A stretch of 64,000 nucleotides of DNA from Papio anubis (lineage: Eukaryota > Chordata > Mammalia > Primates > Cercopithecidae), in NCBI RefSeq assembly GCF_008728515.1, contig NC_044981.1, positions 115,042,385 to 115,106,384 of the forward strand, given 5' to 3'. The notes under the pieces are model-generated. The model had not been told where the DNA came from. It was given only the letters and a program-made list of their open reading frames with translations, and did no database searches. Position 1 is the stretch's first letter; every line of letters begins with the position of its first letter. Below are positions 11,607-22,978 of this stretch, one piece after another. The position numbers and the translations under genes are program-made.

Positions 11607-12829
11607 AAATGAATACAGTCCTTTGAACACACACGCACAGAATGCAAGATGAAGGAAAAGAAGAGCAAGGAGAATAGGCATCATAGCTTGCTCTATGACT
11701 GTAGAAAAAAAAAAGTATTATCTGAAATTTTAAACGTATATAGAAATTACCAGATTGAGATCAACACTTTGCATGGAAGCTGTTGTATGTTGGTCTCCAG
11801 AGGAAATTACTTCCACGCTAATATCAGTACTTTCCTTTATTTGGAAAAATAGCCATTGTCAGCCTATGGTGGTGTAAGCTTCCTCCCTCAGGCTATCTCC
11901 ACGAAATGCTATACTGTGCTAGTGTGAGCAGAAGATGTCCCTAGTCACTCCCAATCATTCAACAACCAGCAAAGCTAATAATGTCATTGGCTATTTCCCC
12001 TGCTGGTGACAGAAGGAATAAGAAACCGCAGCCTGAAAGAGCCCTCGGGTCAGGAAACTTCACAAAGAGAAGACATAGCAGGCAGTGCCCGCTGGAATTT
12101 TTCATCTTTTCAAAGCACATGGCTTATAATTCTGGTGAAAGATTATCTAAAGTAATTACTACAGTTTTAAGACAAAAGATCTGGGCACTTTGCCTCTAGA
12201 ATGCTGTATTTGGTATATTTGGGAACAAAATTCATCACACCTTTGCCATCGAATAAGGTGGTCTATTTTTTCGATGTTTCCCCTTAAGAAGGCATCCAAA
12301 AAACTGAAACTGCCTGTATTTCTGTCATTTGATTCAATTTACCTCTTCAGGGTTACATCTGAACACTGACTGAGCAAGTTTCACTCTATTTTTGTTCTAC
12401 AGAACCTGTGGCATCAAAGGTGATTAATAAGGAAGGAAGAAAGGAGGAGGTTAAGAAGGTGAAAAGGCATGACTGTGGAAAGGGGAGTGGGAAAGAAGGA
12501 CTTACATTAATTTTAAGATGTTTGAATTCAAATTCTTATGTAGAAATTCTGCCCAATAGCCTGTTAAAATTTAAGTTGTAAGTGGTACTAATCTAACATC
12601 TGCCACGGAAAAACAATATTATTTTTAAGGCTTATTATTATTTTAAGAAGAACATTAGCCATTTGCACAAACTTTTAAGTTTATGACTCAGTAGGCTAGA
12701 AGCAAACAGTTAACACCACAGTCTGTTGTCACAAGTCTCTCTCATATCAATCCAGTAGTATGAATCACCCATGACCCTTTGATCCATTCTTTGTCATGAA
12801 TAGATGAAAAACTAGAATTATTTCCTCTT
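11607..12829. other. single-copy DNA
   Basis: No repeat recognised apart from a purine-rich patch near 12430-12500. The frames of 67-72 codons at 11649 and 11981 show no domain. Confidence 0.5.
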
Positions 12830-12839
12830 AAGAAAACCT

Positions 12840-13134
12840 GGCTGTGTGCGGTGGCTCTTGCCTGTAATCCCAGCACTTTGGGAGGCTGAGGCGGGCGGAT
12901 CACCTAAGGTCGGGAGTTCGAGACCAGCCCGACCAACATGGAGAAACCTCATCTCTACTAAAAATACAAAATTAGCCGGGCATGGTGGCGCATGCCTGTA
13001 ATCCCAGCTACTTGGGAGGCTGAGGAAGAGAATCGCTTGAACTCGGGAGGTGGAGGTTGCGGTGTGTGGAGGTCGTGCCCTTGTATTCCAGCCTGGGCAA
13101 CAAGAGTGAAACTCCGTCTCAAAACAACAAAAAA
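12840..13134 (+). mobile_element. AluS
   Basis: Full-length with perfect 10-bp target-site duplications, aagaaaacct, at 12830-12839 and 13135-13144. The 130-codon antisense frame 12818-13210 is an Alu artefact. Confidence 0.93.
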
Positions 13135-13144
13135 AAGAAAACCT

Positions 13145-13737
13145 ACGGGGTGTGACTCTTTGAAAACTCTTTAATGGGTCAGTGTTAGACTTGGATCCTC
13201 CAGAGCACATAACTGCTGAAGGTTCAAAGGGTAGTCATTACACCTTCCCTTATCCCCTCCAAGCTGGAAGGAAGAGGTGCTATAGCAGGAGATTCTTGGC
13301 ACAGCCCCACAAGAGGAAACCACATGGTCAGGACATGTTATCTAGGGATAACAGTCCATGTAAGATGAAAGAAAAAGCACTATGTCTGACAGAGTAAGTG
13401 TTTCAGAATTGTTATTACCAGGCTGAACACAATAGTTAGGTTACTTTTGACCATCAAATAATATAAGGTCCTCTGTCACCTGTCCTAGATAGTATCCTTT
13501 TACTACTCTCCACTAGTTTTCCCTTTAAAATCAACTGAAAATGTCAAACCTTTCTCATACTTGTTGCTGAATTATATCCTGCATGTCTTATATGTATTGG
13601 TTTTATGAATCTAAATGTGGGCTTTTCATCTGTCCCCACTGAATTTCATCCTATTGGATTTTTTTGTCATTCTACCCTTTTGAGACCTCTTTAGAGTCTG
13701 AATTTGCCTTCCAATACATTAATATTTCCCCTAGATT
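13145..13737. other. single-copy DNA
   Basis: Nothing recognised. The 71-codon frame at 13182 is featureless. Confidence 0.5.
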
Positions 13738-13747
13738 CATATTCAGA

Positions 13748-14064
13748 TTTTTTTTTCTTTTTTAGATGGAGCTTTGCTCTTGTCGCCTAGGCTGGAGTGC
13801 AATGACACAATCTCAGCTCACTACAAACCTCCACCTCCCGGGTTCAAGGAATTCTCCTGCACCGACCTCCTGAGTAGCTGAGATTACAAGTGCTCACCAC
13901 CATGCCTGGCTAATGTTTTTTGTTTGGTTGGTTTTTGTACTTCTAGTAGAGATGGGGTGTCATCATGTTGGCCATGCTAGTCTCAAACTCCTGACCTCAG
14001 GTGATCCTCCTGCCTTGGCCTCCCAAAATGCTGGGATTACACGCATGAGCCACTGCACCCAGCC
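13748..14064 (-). mobile_element. AluS
   Basis: Antisense full-length Alu flanked by 10-bp duplications, catattcaga at 13738-13747 and catgttcaga at 14065-14074 (one mismatch). A T/G-rich expansion lies in the linker near 13917-13936. Confidence 0.92.
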
Positions 14065-14074
14065 CATGTTCAGA

Positions 14075-16175
14075 AATTTGATCACCAATTTTAAAATTTT
14101 ACCCAAGAAATTTTAAAAATAGGAAACATGAGAACTAGAGATAAAGATCTGTGACATTCCCCTGGAGAATGCATTCCAGATTGTCATGAAATATGATAAT
14201 GAGCACTCTTTGGGTATGGCTATTCAATCAATTATGAACCCAACCAAAGACGTCATTATATAGGCCAGTGATTTGCCACCTGTTCTTCACAGAGAATGAT
14301 GAGTTCCATGGGTCAGCAGAGTGAGGTGGCCTCTCCCCTATTCCTATGGCCAGATCTTTTTCTTCCTTTTTTGGAGGGGAGGATGGGTATTGTATTTCCT
14401 CATAATCTTTTGTTTGAACAAAATCCTTTGTGTTCAACAGATTGTTGAAAAGCATTGATTTAGGCCAAATTTCTCTATTTTCTATGAGAATATCAAGATA
14501 ACCTCTGATAAATGCCTTTAAGATTCAGATAGACTGTCCTGACCTTTCCCTCCCTATCACTCCAGTAATCCCATCACCAAAGCAAATAATCTTAGGCGAT
14601 CCATGTGGCTCCTGGGTGATCTGTTGCTTTTTCATTTCTTTCATTCTCAAAATATGTTTAAGAGTCTGTCTTATGCTAGGTTGGAACAGGCATAAAGTTT
14701 ATCATTTTTGAAAATCAGGACTACATTTGCCAAACCATAGAAATTTAAAAATTATATTTCATGTTAACCACAGATCCTTTAAAAATGAACAATAATGATC
14801 TAGAAATATGGTTTTCACTTTCTTTAGTATGTTAGATGGTAATTCATTTATCTCAAGTTGCTTAGAGGAACTAGAAGTTCTCTTGTTCCCTGTCTATTTG
14901 GGTCCTTACCAAAAGCCTGTGACTAGATTACAGAAACTTCATCAACATTAGGGAAAACAAACAAGCAAACCTACCAACAATATCTGTTGGATCACAGATA
15001 TAATATTTCATTTGTGAGGAACTACATGTTTTCATAGGCTGAAAATATTTATCAGGACTTTCATTCAGTAGTCAATAAGTATTTTGAACAAATCCTGGGC
15101 AGGGGAATTCAACAGCCTTTATTATTAACCCTTTTACACACAGAGATATGGAACAATAATTGACTGGCAGGAAACATCTGTACAAAGAAGAAGTAAAACA
15201 TCCATGAACTGTAAATAGTATTTTCAAAACTCTAATAAAATTTCATTTTTTCCACTGGCTTCCTTTATTTCAGACAAATGTATCCAGGTATACGGCGAGC
15301 GATACTTTCGGCTGTCATCCAGATACAGAGGAATTTTCACTGCAGATTTACTAGAGAGCACTGCAAAATCTAGACTGGGCATCATAAAAAACACAGGGAA
15401 AAGGAAGGATAATTATGTAAAGCCAACATTTGAATGCATTGTGTGTGGCTGGCAGACTTCTCCTGACTCGCATTAATATTCACACCGGGCACTGTTTAAT
15501 GATGCCATTCAGAATGGGAATGTGGAGCAGGAAGAGGTATAGAGGCAATCAAAAAATAATTTATTGCAATAGAAATATTCCTCCTTTTGAAGCATCATTT
15601 GAAAAAAGAGACACTATTTTTTCCCAGTTCCTAATTTTACTAAATAGATTCGCTTTCCTGTCAAACCCCCAAGGGTTCTTTATGATTAATATAAATTAGT
15701 ATGATAAAAATTCCTACACAAAAAATGTATATCTCTCAGGTGCCACACCACCCCGGTCCTCTAAAGCCATCACTGTGTGGTAAACCTAAGCAAGGGCCTT
15801 CAGTTGGTCATGAGATGCTCTCTTAAATATTTTTATTCAGTTTACCAGGTAACTTTTGACACAAGGAAAGAGGGGAAAAAAAAGTGCTTCCTCTGCTGTC
15901 TTCTGTACTCCAAATCTGTCCATATCAATATTCAAATGAAAATTCCACCCAGGAATGAGAGCGCTTCAGGTTATTTCCAACATCAAACTTAAAAGTTAAA
16001 GCTTCTCCTTTTTAGGTAAATATTTTTTGAGTAGTTCTAAGGCCATTGCCTTCATGCCATTAGCAAAGGGATGGGTTTCCCATATGACCTAAAGTACTTT
16101 TTCCTTTAGTAAAGACCTAGAGAAATAAAGAAGAAGAGGAAGAGGAAGAGGAATAGAATAACAACAAAGCAACAG
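14075..16175. other. single-copy DNA, no established gene
   Basis: About 2.1 kb without a recognised transposon. It contains the exon-like patch listed separately at 15285-15480 and a short GAA/GGA triplet run at 16128-16155. Confidence 0.5.
15285..15480 (+). other. exon-like patch, weak
   Basis: A good acceptor (cctttatttcag) lies before 15275. One frame then stays open for about 67 codons to a TAA near 15475, and four CpGs cluster in tatacggcgagcgatacttt and the bases just after. A possible donor, tatgtaaag, lies near 15414. I recognise no protein family; the other two frames close quickly. It could be a non-coding RNA exon, a constrained element or chance. Confidence 0.15.
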
Positions 16176-16244
16176 CAACAACACCAAATATTTTTCAGTG
16201 CTATTTATGTGCCAGGCAGTATTCTAAGTACTTCAGATGCCTTC

Positions 16245-16394
16245 ATTTTTTTTTTCTTTCTTTCTTTTTTTGTTCATACAAACGGTGTCTCACTATGTTG
16301 CCCTGATTGGTCTTGAGCTCCTGACTTCAAGCGACCCTGCCATCTTGGCCTTCCAAAGTGCTGAGATTACAGAGATGAGCCACCACAATTAGCC
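16245..16394 (-). mobile_element. Alu left monomer (FLAM/AluJ type)
   Basis: T-rich start, then only the antisense left arm: tgtctcactatgttgccctg through gagccaccacaattagcc. It is inserted in a MIR, with atgcctt on both sides as a likely duplication. Confidence 0.78.
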
Positions 16395-16426
16395 AATGCC
16401 TTTTTTTTTTTATATTAAGGCATTGG
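16393..16426. repeat. perfect 10-bp inverted repeat
   Basis: ccaatgcctt at 16393-16402 and aaggcattgg at 16417-16426 around a 14-nt T/A-rich loop. The left arm includes the 3' flank of the Alu monomer. Confidence 0.9.
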
Positions 16427-16747
16427 TTCTTTTTAATATTCAAAAGGACCTTACAAGGTAGGTACTAGTATTATTTCCACTTTAGAAATCTGAAAACTGA
16501 AAAGGTAAGTAATTTTTCAAGACTATACAGCTGATCTAAATGGCATAAAAATCACATTAGTTACAAAAGCTAAATCTATGTTCGACTACATAATGAGGGG
16601 ATGGCGGCAATTATTTACAAAAACATAGATCAGAAAATGTCCAGTAACTCTTGGTTGACCCAAAATTATTTCCTTGGAAAAAAAAAAAAAAAGGAAAGCA
16701 ATTGGGATTTTTGAGGTTAAACGTTGCCTCTATCAGTAAGAAAAGAT

Positions 16748-17110
16748 TAGACTGTAATTGCTTTAACAGCTAAAACCATTACAGTGGCTTAAGAAAACAT
16801 GAGTTTAATTTCCTCACACATAGCAAGACATCTTGAGATGGGGGTTGCTGGCACTGGTTCAGGAACGTAAGGGCCAATGACACTGTGACCCTTTTGGCCA
16901 TTTTCTCATGTCAACAAGAGAGCTGCTGCAACTCCAGCCATCATATCACACTCAAAGAAGTGAGGCCAGCACTGTCAAATAAATACAACAGAAAGCAAAA
17001 GCTTTCCCTATACCCTGCCTCAACTCCCCACCCCGTCAATCAGACGACTTCTGCTTAGGTGCCATAGGTCAGAACTGCATCGCATGGCTACCCTTAACAG
17101 CAAACAAGCT
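16748..17110. repeat. ancient interspersed repeat, family uncertain
   Basis: acagtggcttaagaaaacat with following tttaatttcctcacacata text, then a cysteine-free GC-richer body, resembles a mammalian medium-reiterated repeat. Not assigned to a family. Confidence 0.4.
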
Positions 17111-17248
17111 GAGAAGCATGAACCGGATTGTCACGACTGGCTCTGACCCACTCTCTGGAGCTAGGCATCCTGAGGCCTGGAACAAAAGTGGGGTTCTGTT
17201 GCAAGGGTGGGACGGGATGTGGAGTTACCACAGTTTGCCACAATGCCG

Positions 17249-17454
17249 TAGGGGCCAGCAAACTCTCTAAAGAACCAGATAGTAAATATTTTAGGTTTGA
17301 AGGCCAGAGAAAGTCTTTGCCACAGATTCATCTTTGTTTTTGTGGTGTGTGTGTGTGTATGTGTGTGTTCTTTTAACGATCCTCTAAAAGTGCTGAGTTT
17401 GTGAGTTATCTAAAAATAGGCTATGGGTGGGGGTGTAGTTTGCTGACTGGGGAT
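17249..17454 (+). mobile_element. hAT-type non-autonomous DNA transposon, probable
   Basis: The start ggggccagcaaact (17250-17263) and end agtttgctgactgggg (17438-17453) form terminal inverted repeats like CAGGGGT-type hAT/Charlie ends. The core ccagatagtaaatattttag is a familiar mammalian repeat motif. A GT microsatellite (17341-17368) lies inside. The 8-bp duplication is not clear. Confidence 0.6.
17341..17368 (+). repeat. GT microsatellite
   Basis: gtggtgtgtgtgtgtgtatg and the bases after it; short and interrupted. Confidence 0.9.
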
Positions 17455-18170
17455 AAGGCTGCAGGTATTAAGGGTGGCACTGAGGAAAGCTGGATTAGCT
17501 AATGCTGTTTAGGAGCCTAACATATCCTCATATCTACACTTTTATTTTCTCAAAAGAATTGCAGCTCCAAGTTAGAAAAAACCAGACTCCTAGTCAATTC
17601 TCCTAATAAACAATTGACTGACTTAATAACTTCAGTAATTTCAGAAGCTCACCTAATAATATGACTTCTTCCAGTGCCAGTGCTGACTTTATTTGGTGGC
17701 ATGAGAGTTTGACTAAATGAACCATGAGTCCCTCCTGGCACTAATACTGACTGATCCTAACATTATGAAAGCATCAGAAATGGAAGCAGCAGCATTTACC
17801 ATGACGACTAAAAGCCTAAACAGTGGAAACACCATGTCTACATGAAGCACTAAATATGAGCAGACTGATTCCATTATCCCTGGGAGACCCTGGGCCCTTC
17901 TCAGGCCTGGGATATTCATGCGGGTAATCATCAGGATTCATGTAAACCCTCCAGGAACCCCACATACAAACCACACCAATGGAATAACTGGTCTGGAAAA
18001 AAAGGCACCTGTTTTGCCCAGTCTTTTCAAGTGTCACACCTGCTTCCACCTTCAGTTCTGCATGCAGAGCTAGAGAAGAACTGCCCTAAACAGGCAGTTT
18101 TTATGTTATTATTTGTTTTCATTTTAAAAACTCAAGCACTTCTTGCATTCTCTCCATAATCTAACCATGT
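17455..18170. other. single-copy DNA
   Basis: No repeat family recognised. Overlapping minus-strand frames of 72-77 codons near 17713-18049 show no domain. Confidence 0.5.
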
Positions 18171-18638
18171 TTTTTTTTTTAATAATGTTTTTTTTTTTAA
18201 TTTTTTATTTCCATAGGTTTTTGGAGAACAGGTAGTGTTTGGTCACATGAGTAAGTTATTTAGTAGTGATTTGTGAGATTTTGGTGCACCTATCATCTGA
18301 GCAGTATACGCTGAACCCAATGTGTAGTCTTTTATCCCTCACCCCCTTCCCATCCTTTCCCCCAAATCCCAAAAGTCCATTGTATCATGTTTATAGCAGC
18401 ACAATTCACAATTGCAAAAATGTGGGACCAACCCAAAAGCACATCAATCAACCAGTGGATAAAGAAACTGTGGTATATATATATGATGGAATACTACGCA
18501 GCCATAAAAAGGAATGGATTAACAGCATTCGCAGCAACCTGGATGGGATATGAGACTATTCTTCTAAGAGAAGTAACTCAGGAATGGAAAACCAAACATC
18601 ACATGTTCTCATTCAACAGTGGGAGCTAAACTATGAAA
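18171..18638 (-). mobile_element. 5'-inverted L1 fragment
   Basis: 18171-18387 is an antisense L1 3' end: a poly(T) run, then ttggtcacatgagtaagtta and tttggtgcacctatcatctg. At about 18388 the orientation flips. 18388-18638 reads forward as the end of ORF2, including aatactacgcagccataaaa and the final gtgggagctaaactatgaa. This head-to-head arrangement is typical of twin-primed L1 insertion. The open frames at 18266-18629 are ORF2 remnants, not a gene. Confidence 0.85.
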
Positions 18639-18912
18639 AGTAATATTTTTAATTATTTTAATTCTGGAGCAGCAAAATGTACACTCCAGGTGGCTGAGCC
18701 TTTGTTCCTGTGGCCTGTGTCCTTTGGGGCACTTCCACATCCCCTGGGGGGTGGGCTAGGGGTGGGGGTGGGGTGGGGGAAGGCAGCATGCCCTAATCAG
18801 GACCCTCAACTGGGCTTGGCCTTCTGAGCACACTCCACTGTTAAGTTAGTTACAAGCCTAACTGTGGTTTTAGATCATTTACTCTCCTTTGATTTCAGAA
18901 TTTAAAAATTTT
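18639..18912. other. short single-copy GC-richer stretch
   Basis: Lies between the L1 and the Alu pair. It holds the G-quadruplex motif listed separately. Confidence 0.6.
18746..18779 (+). other. strong G-quadruplex motif
   Basis: Six G runs of 3-6 bases separated by loops of 1-3 bases, for example ggggtgggggtggggtgggg. This fits the G3+N1-7 rule with spare runs. Confidence 0.92.
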
Positions 18913-19210
18913 GGTGAGGCATGGTGGCTCACGCCTGTAATCCCAGCACTTTGAGAGGCCGAGGCGGGTGGATCGCTTGGGGTCAGGAGGTTGCGACCAG
19001 CCTGGCCAACATGGCAAAACCCCGATTCTACTAAAAATACAAAAATTAGCTGGGCATGGTGGCACACACCTGTAATCCCAGCTACTTGGGAGGCTGAGGC
19101 AGGAGAATCGCTTGAACCCAGGAGGCAGAGGCTGCAGTGAGCAGAGATCGCACCATGGAACTCCAGCCTGGGCAATAGAGCAAGATTCCCTCTCAATTAA
19201 AAAAAAAAAA
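18913..19210 (+). mobile_element. AluS
   Basis: Full-length forward Alu ending in an A tail. The flank aaaaatttt before it reappears in similar form after the second Alu, suggesting the second copy inserted into the tail or flank of the first. Confidence 0.92.
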
Positions 19211-19218
19211 GAAAAATT

Positions 19219-19540
19219 AGGCGGGACGTAGTCGCTCACGCCTGTAATCCCAGCGCTTTGGGAGGCCAAAGCGGACGGATCACGAGGTCAGGAGATTGAG
19301 ACCATCCTGGCTAACATGGTGAAACCCCGTCTCTACTAAAAATACAAAAAATTAGCCAAGCGTGGTGGCAGGCGCCTGTAGTCCCAGCTACTCTGGGAGG
19401 TTGAGGTAGGAGAATGGCATGAACCCGGGAGGCGGAGCTTGCACTGAGCCGAGATCACACCACTGCACTCCAGCCTGGGTGACAGAGTGAGCCTCCATCT
19501 CAAAAAAAAAAAAAAAAAAAAAAAGAAAAGGAAAAGGAAA
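19219..19540 (+). mobile_element. AluY in tandem with the preceding Alu
   Basis: Forward full-length copy starting aggcgggacgtagtcgctca, with the AluY-type ggatcacgaggtcaggagat and a long A tail passing into gaaaaggaaaaggaaaa. The likely duplication is gaaaaatt before and gaaaattt after. Confidence 0.9.
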
Positions 19541-20310
19541 ATTTTTTTAAAAAAGACTGTAAAATAAACTTATCCAGGAAATAAGTCCCACTTAAATTTC
19601 AGCCTAATTGAAACATTCTAACTACCATCTACCACTTACCAATTCTTCATTTTTCTAATGTGCTCAATCTTACTTAAATGTAATGGCTTTTTGAAATCTT
19701 AAGTTTTTTCAGATACACCAGGCATAATAGAGTCAGTTATGATGAGCAAAAGCTTATTTTTCTGCAATATACTTTGTTTTTAGAAAGAACTGCTGCAAGT
19801 ATCTGCTGAGTTATATTATTTCCTTCAATGAATGTGTTCTAACAAGAAAATAAAGCATGAAAATGGCAAAGATAATATCAGATTACTCAGTCTAGTCCTT
19901 CCTGTGTATGTCAGTGGGGTGGGAGGCAGAACAAACTCCTCTTACAATGTTAGTGTAATATGTGTTACAATTCAAAGCACATGTCCTAAAATATGGAAAT
20001 ACAATTTTTATGTCAAAGTCCTTTGATAGTCAAGTAATGACTTGACTATTAATATTATTAACATTATTTGTCATATGGGGCTAGTTATTTATTAAGAATC
20101 CCATGGTGTGGGAGAAATTACTGGAAGAGAATAGCTAAATGACTGATAAGAATAGCAGACAGGCTCTGGGGTGTCTGAGAGGCTCATGAGGACCCCTCTT
20201 GATCCCCTCTTTCCTCCCCTACAACACACAGCTGACAGGCTTATAAACTGTAATTTCACAGTCTTAGTGAATTAAGCCAGGCTAGATTGTCTGTCCAAGA
20301 ATGTGGGATT
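19541..20310. other. single-copy AT-rich DNA
   Basis: Nothing recognised. The 64-codon frame at 19832 is featureless. Confidence 0.5.
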
Positions 20311-20315
20311 AGAAC

Positions 20316-20677
20316 TGATATGGTTTGGCTGTGTCCCCACCCAAATCTCATCTTGAATTGTAGCTTCCATAATTCCCACGAGTTGTGGGAGGGACCTGGT
20401 GGGAGGTAATTTAATCATGGGGGCTGTTTCCCCCATATTGTTCCCATGATAGTGAATAAGTCTCACTAGGTCTGATGGTTTTATAAGGGGTTTCCCCTTT
20501 TGCTTCACTCTCATTCTCTCTTGCTTGCCACCATGTAAGATGTGCCTTTCACCTTCCACCATGATTGTGAGGCCTCCCCATCCATGTGGAACTGTGAGTT
20601 TATTAAACCTCCTTTTCTTTATAATTTACCCAGTCTTGGGTATGTCTTTATCAGCAGCATGAAAACGGACTAATACA
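20316..20677 (+). mobile_element. solo MaLR LTR (THE1 type)
   Basis: 362 bp from tgatatggtttggctgtgtc to ggactaataca, with perfect 5-bp duplications agaac at 20311-20315 and 20678-20682. The length fits THE1 LTRs. No internal sequence remains. The 96-codon antisense frame inside is not a gene. Confidence 0.93.
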
Positions 20678-20968
20678 AGAACCAAGTGACATTTTGAGTC
20701 AGTCTCCTGAACCAGAGGTGCTGCTGGGCAGGCATCTTCCTGCCGCATGGCCTGAGAAAGGGAGAAAGCCCATTTTCACCAGGGATGAGTGACGGGAAAA
20801 AGTTCCTGGTGGGTTTGACAGTCCCAGACTCCATTCCTTCCTGAGTCTCAGCTTCCTACACTTGGCTTCTAGAAGATATTCCTTAAGACTTAGCATAAAT
20901 TCTGCTTTGGAGTATAAGTCAGTTCAAGATACTTTCTGCTGTTGTGTTGAAAAGAACAGTACTAACTA

Positions 20969-21285
20969 CAGTTGACTCTCCATACCCGTGGGTTTCACCT
21001 CCCAGGATTCAACCTGCCATGGAAAGAAAATACTTTTTCAATAAAACCACAATAGAACGATAAAAAGATACATATAAAAACAGAGTATCATGACTTTACG
21101 TAGCATTTGCATTGTATTAAGTAGCATAAGTAATCTAGAGATGACAAAGTATACAGAAGGATGTGTGTGGATTTATGAAAATATGATTCCATTTTGTATC
21201 ACAAACTTGAGCACCCATCTGAGGATTTTGGCATACACAGTGGGGGTCCTGGAACCAATTCCTCACAGATAGTGAGGGATGGCTA
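20969..21285 (+). mobile_element. Tigger-like (MER2-type) DNA transposon
   Basis: Ends cagttgactctccatacccg and gtgagggatggcta form terminal inverted repeats, with TA at both boundaries (20967-20968, 21286-21287) as expected for Tc1/mariner-type targets. Internal text includes agtaatctagagatgacaaa and tggggtcctggaaccaattc. No transposase. Confidence 0.8.
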
Positions 21286-21439
21286 TACACTGCCTATCTT
21301 TGGGAATATCAGGCTCCAGCTGGTGAGAGAGAATCAGAAGACAACCTAGGAAAACAAGAAGGCACAGCCCGGGCAAAACTCTTCATTTTCTCTCTTCATC
21401 TACTGGCACCAGCACAATTATGTGTTCCTCCTCCATTTT

Positions 21440-22010
21440 CACATTCCTGAGAATCATTTTATCCGTTCAGATATGTCTGGCTACAGGTAACAAAATACTA
21501 ACAGTCCAGACGCATCTGATCTCACTTAGCAGACAGGCTGAAGACACATGGTTCTCCAGTTGGTTCCGAGCTCAATAATGTCAGAACTCTAGTTGGTTTG
21601 TCCATGATTCTCTTGGCCTCCCCTTTGTGGTCCAGAAATGCCTGCCATGGCCCCAGGTATCATAATAGTACAAAACAGCACCCACAGAAGGGAGGGAGAG
21701 CAGGGAACAAAAGGCTGCTCCTCGGCAGCTCTCCTTTGGCAGATAACCCCTAGCTGACTTCTCCTTTCATCTGGCTTGTTGACCTGACCTGGGTCATACG
21801 TCTACTCCCAAACCATCACTAGCAAAGAAAAATGAATGGCTTTGACAGGCTCAGGCCAATAACAAGTCATTCTCTAGGATGAGAGATAGCTCTGTGTCAG
21901 CAAGAGAGAAGGAGGGATGGCTGTTGTATGGATTCCTGACAGTGGCTGCAGCTGTAAGCATCACCCAGTTACCAGGCTGAAGGCTCTGGCATCATCCCTG
22001 ACTCTCCCTT
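21440..22010. repeat. probable ancient interspersed repeat, family uncertain
   Basis: ctctcttggcctcccctttgt-like text, gctgctcctcggcagctctc and the closing aggctcaggccaataacaag and gtcagcaagagagaaggagg recall a common mammalian repeat that ends with a cautious match only. Could be single-copy. Confidence 0.35.
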
Positions 22011-22397
22011 TCTCCTTCCCCCATCTCCAATCTTGATTCATACACTGGATTTCCTCCAATCAGAAGTCAAGCGCCATTGACTATCTTTCCAAAACACCTC
22101 CAGCATCCGTCCAACCTCATGATCTCACTGTCACTGTTTTATTTCACGTTTCATTATTTCATACTTCTGAAATTTCAAAACCCTTCTCCAAGGTCTTCTC
22201 ATTTCCAGCCTCACTCCCCCTATTAACCCGAGAAGTATGTAAAAGCGTACAAGAAGCTTGGCTCAGATTACATCAATCTGCTCTAACTTCAGAGTAAAAT
22301 TCAAGCGATTAGCCTGACACGTGAGACCCTCTGTGATGATGCTCCAACCCACCTTTATGATTGCTTGTTTGCAATTTGCTGTGTTCTGTATTGCTCC
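22011..22397. other. single-copy DNA
   Basis: Pyrimidine-rich in its first half; nothing recognised. Confidence 0.5.
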
Positions 22398-22506
22398 ATA
22401 CATGCACATGCGCACGCGTGCGTGCACACACACACACACACACACAGAGGCACATACACAGTCATACACACACAAACATACATACACTCACATACACAAA
22501 CACACT
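22398..22506. repeat. CA-rich microsatellite with alternating purine-pyrimidine core
   Basis: acatgcacatgcgcacgcgt leads into gcgtgcacacacacacacac and a looser CA/CATA tail. The alternating GC/CA core is a classic Z-DNA-prone sequence. Frames across it (His/Thr-rich on one strand) are artefacts. Confidence 0.9.
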
Positions 22507-22589
22507 GGAGTCATGGTTCCTTCTTCTAACTTTGTCTCCCTTCTAACTCTTCCTCATACATAGTCCCAACATCTAAATTGACCCCATCT

Positions 22590-22978
22590 TTAAGAAGGTG
22601 TTCTGACCAGTTCCACTTGGGGACACACAGAGGACATGAAGCTCTTTGTACAGCCCCTGAGGTAAGCCTCCAAGTCAGCTAGGTCCTTCCAGCAGAGGTG
22701 ATGGCTACTTAATTCGCCTGCATTCAACTCCCAGCACATCAATGAGAAAGCTCTGCTTTGGGGAACACAGTCTCCTTCATGAAATCACTCTGGGTCCTTC
22801 TAGAAGTGTTTTCTCCCTCTGTAATGTATCTTATAGCTCTTATGGCATTTACTACTTCTACCTTGAAGTAGAATTAGGTATACTTGTGGCTTATCTCCTT
22901 CACTGCTGTAAATTCTTTGAAGGTGGAATTTCTGCCCAGGCTTTGCACATAACTGGTGCACAATAAATACAGGTTACA
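22590..22978 (+). repeat. L2 LINE 3' fragment
   Basis: Has agtagaattaggtatacttg, then ctgtaaattctttgaaggtg and the closing aactggtgcacaataaatac, the usual order at the L2 3' end. Confidence 0.68.

Larger units (their letters stand above)
16176..16545 (+). repeat. MIR split by an Alu monomer
   Basis: The first piece has atttatgtgccaggcagtat and tctaagtacttcag. After the Alu fragment it resumes with acaaggtaggtactagtatt, tttccactttagaaatctga and aaaggtaagtaatttttcaa, all in MIR order. Confidence 0.82.

Noticed and set aside
12818..13210. 130-codon antisense frame
   Set aside because: It is the antisense translation of an Alu plus flanks.
22321..22563. His/Thr-rich frames
   Set aside because: They translate the CA microsatellite.
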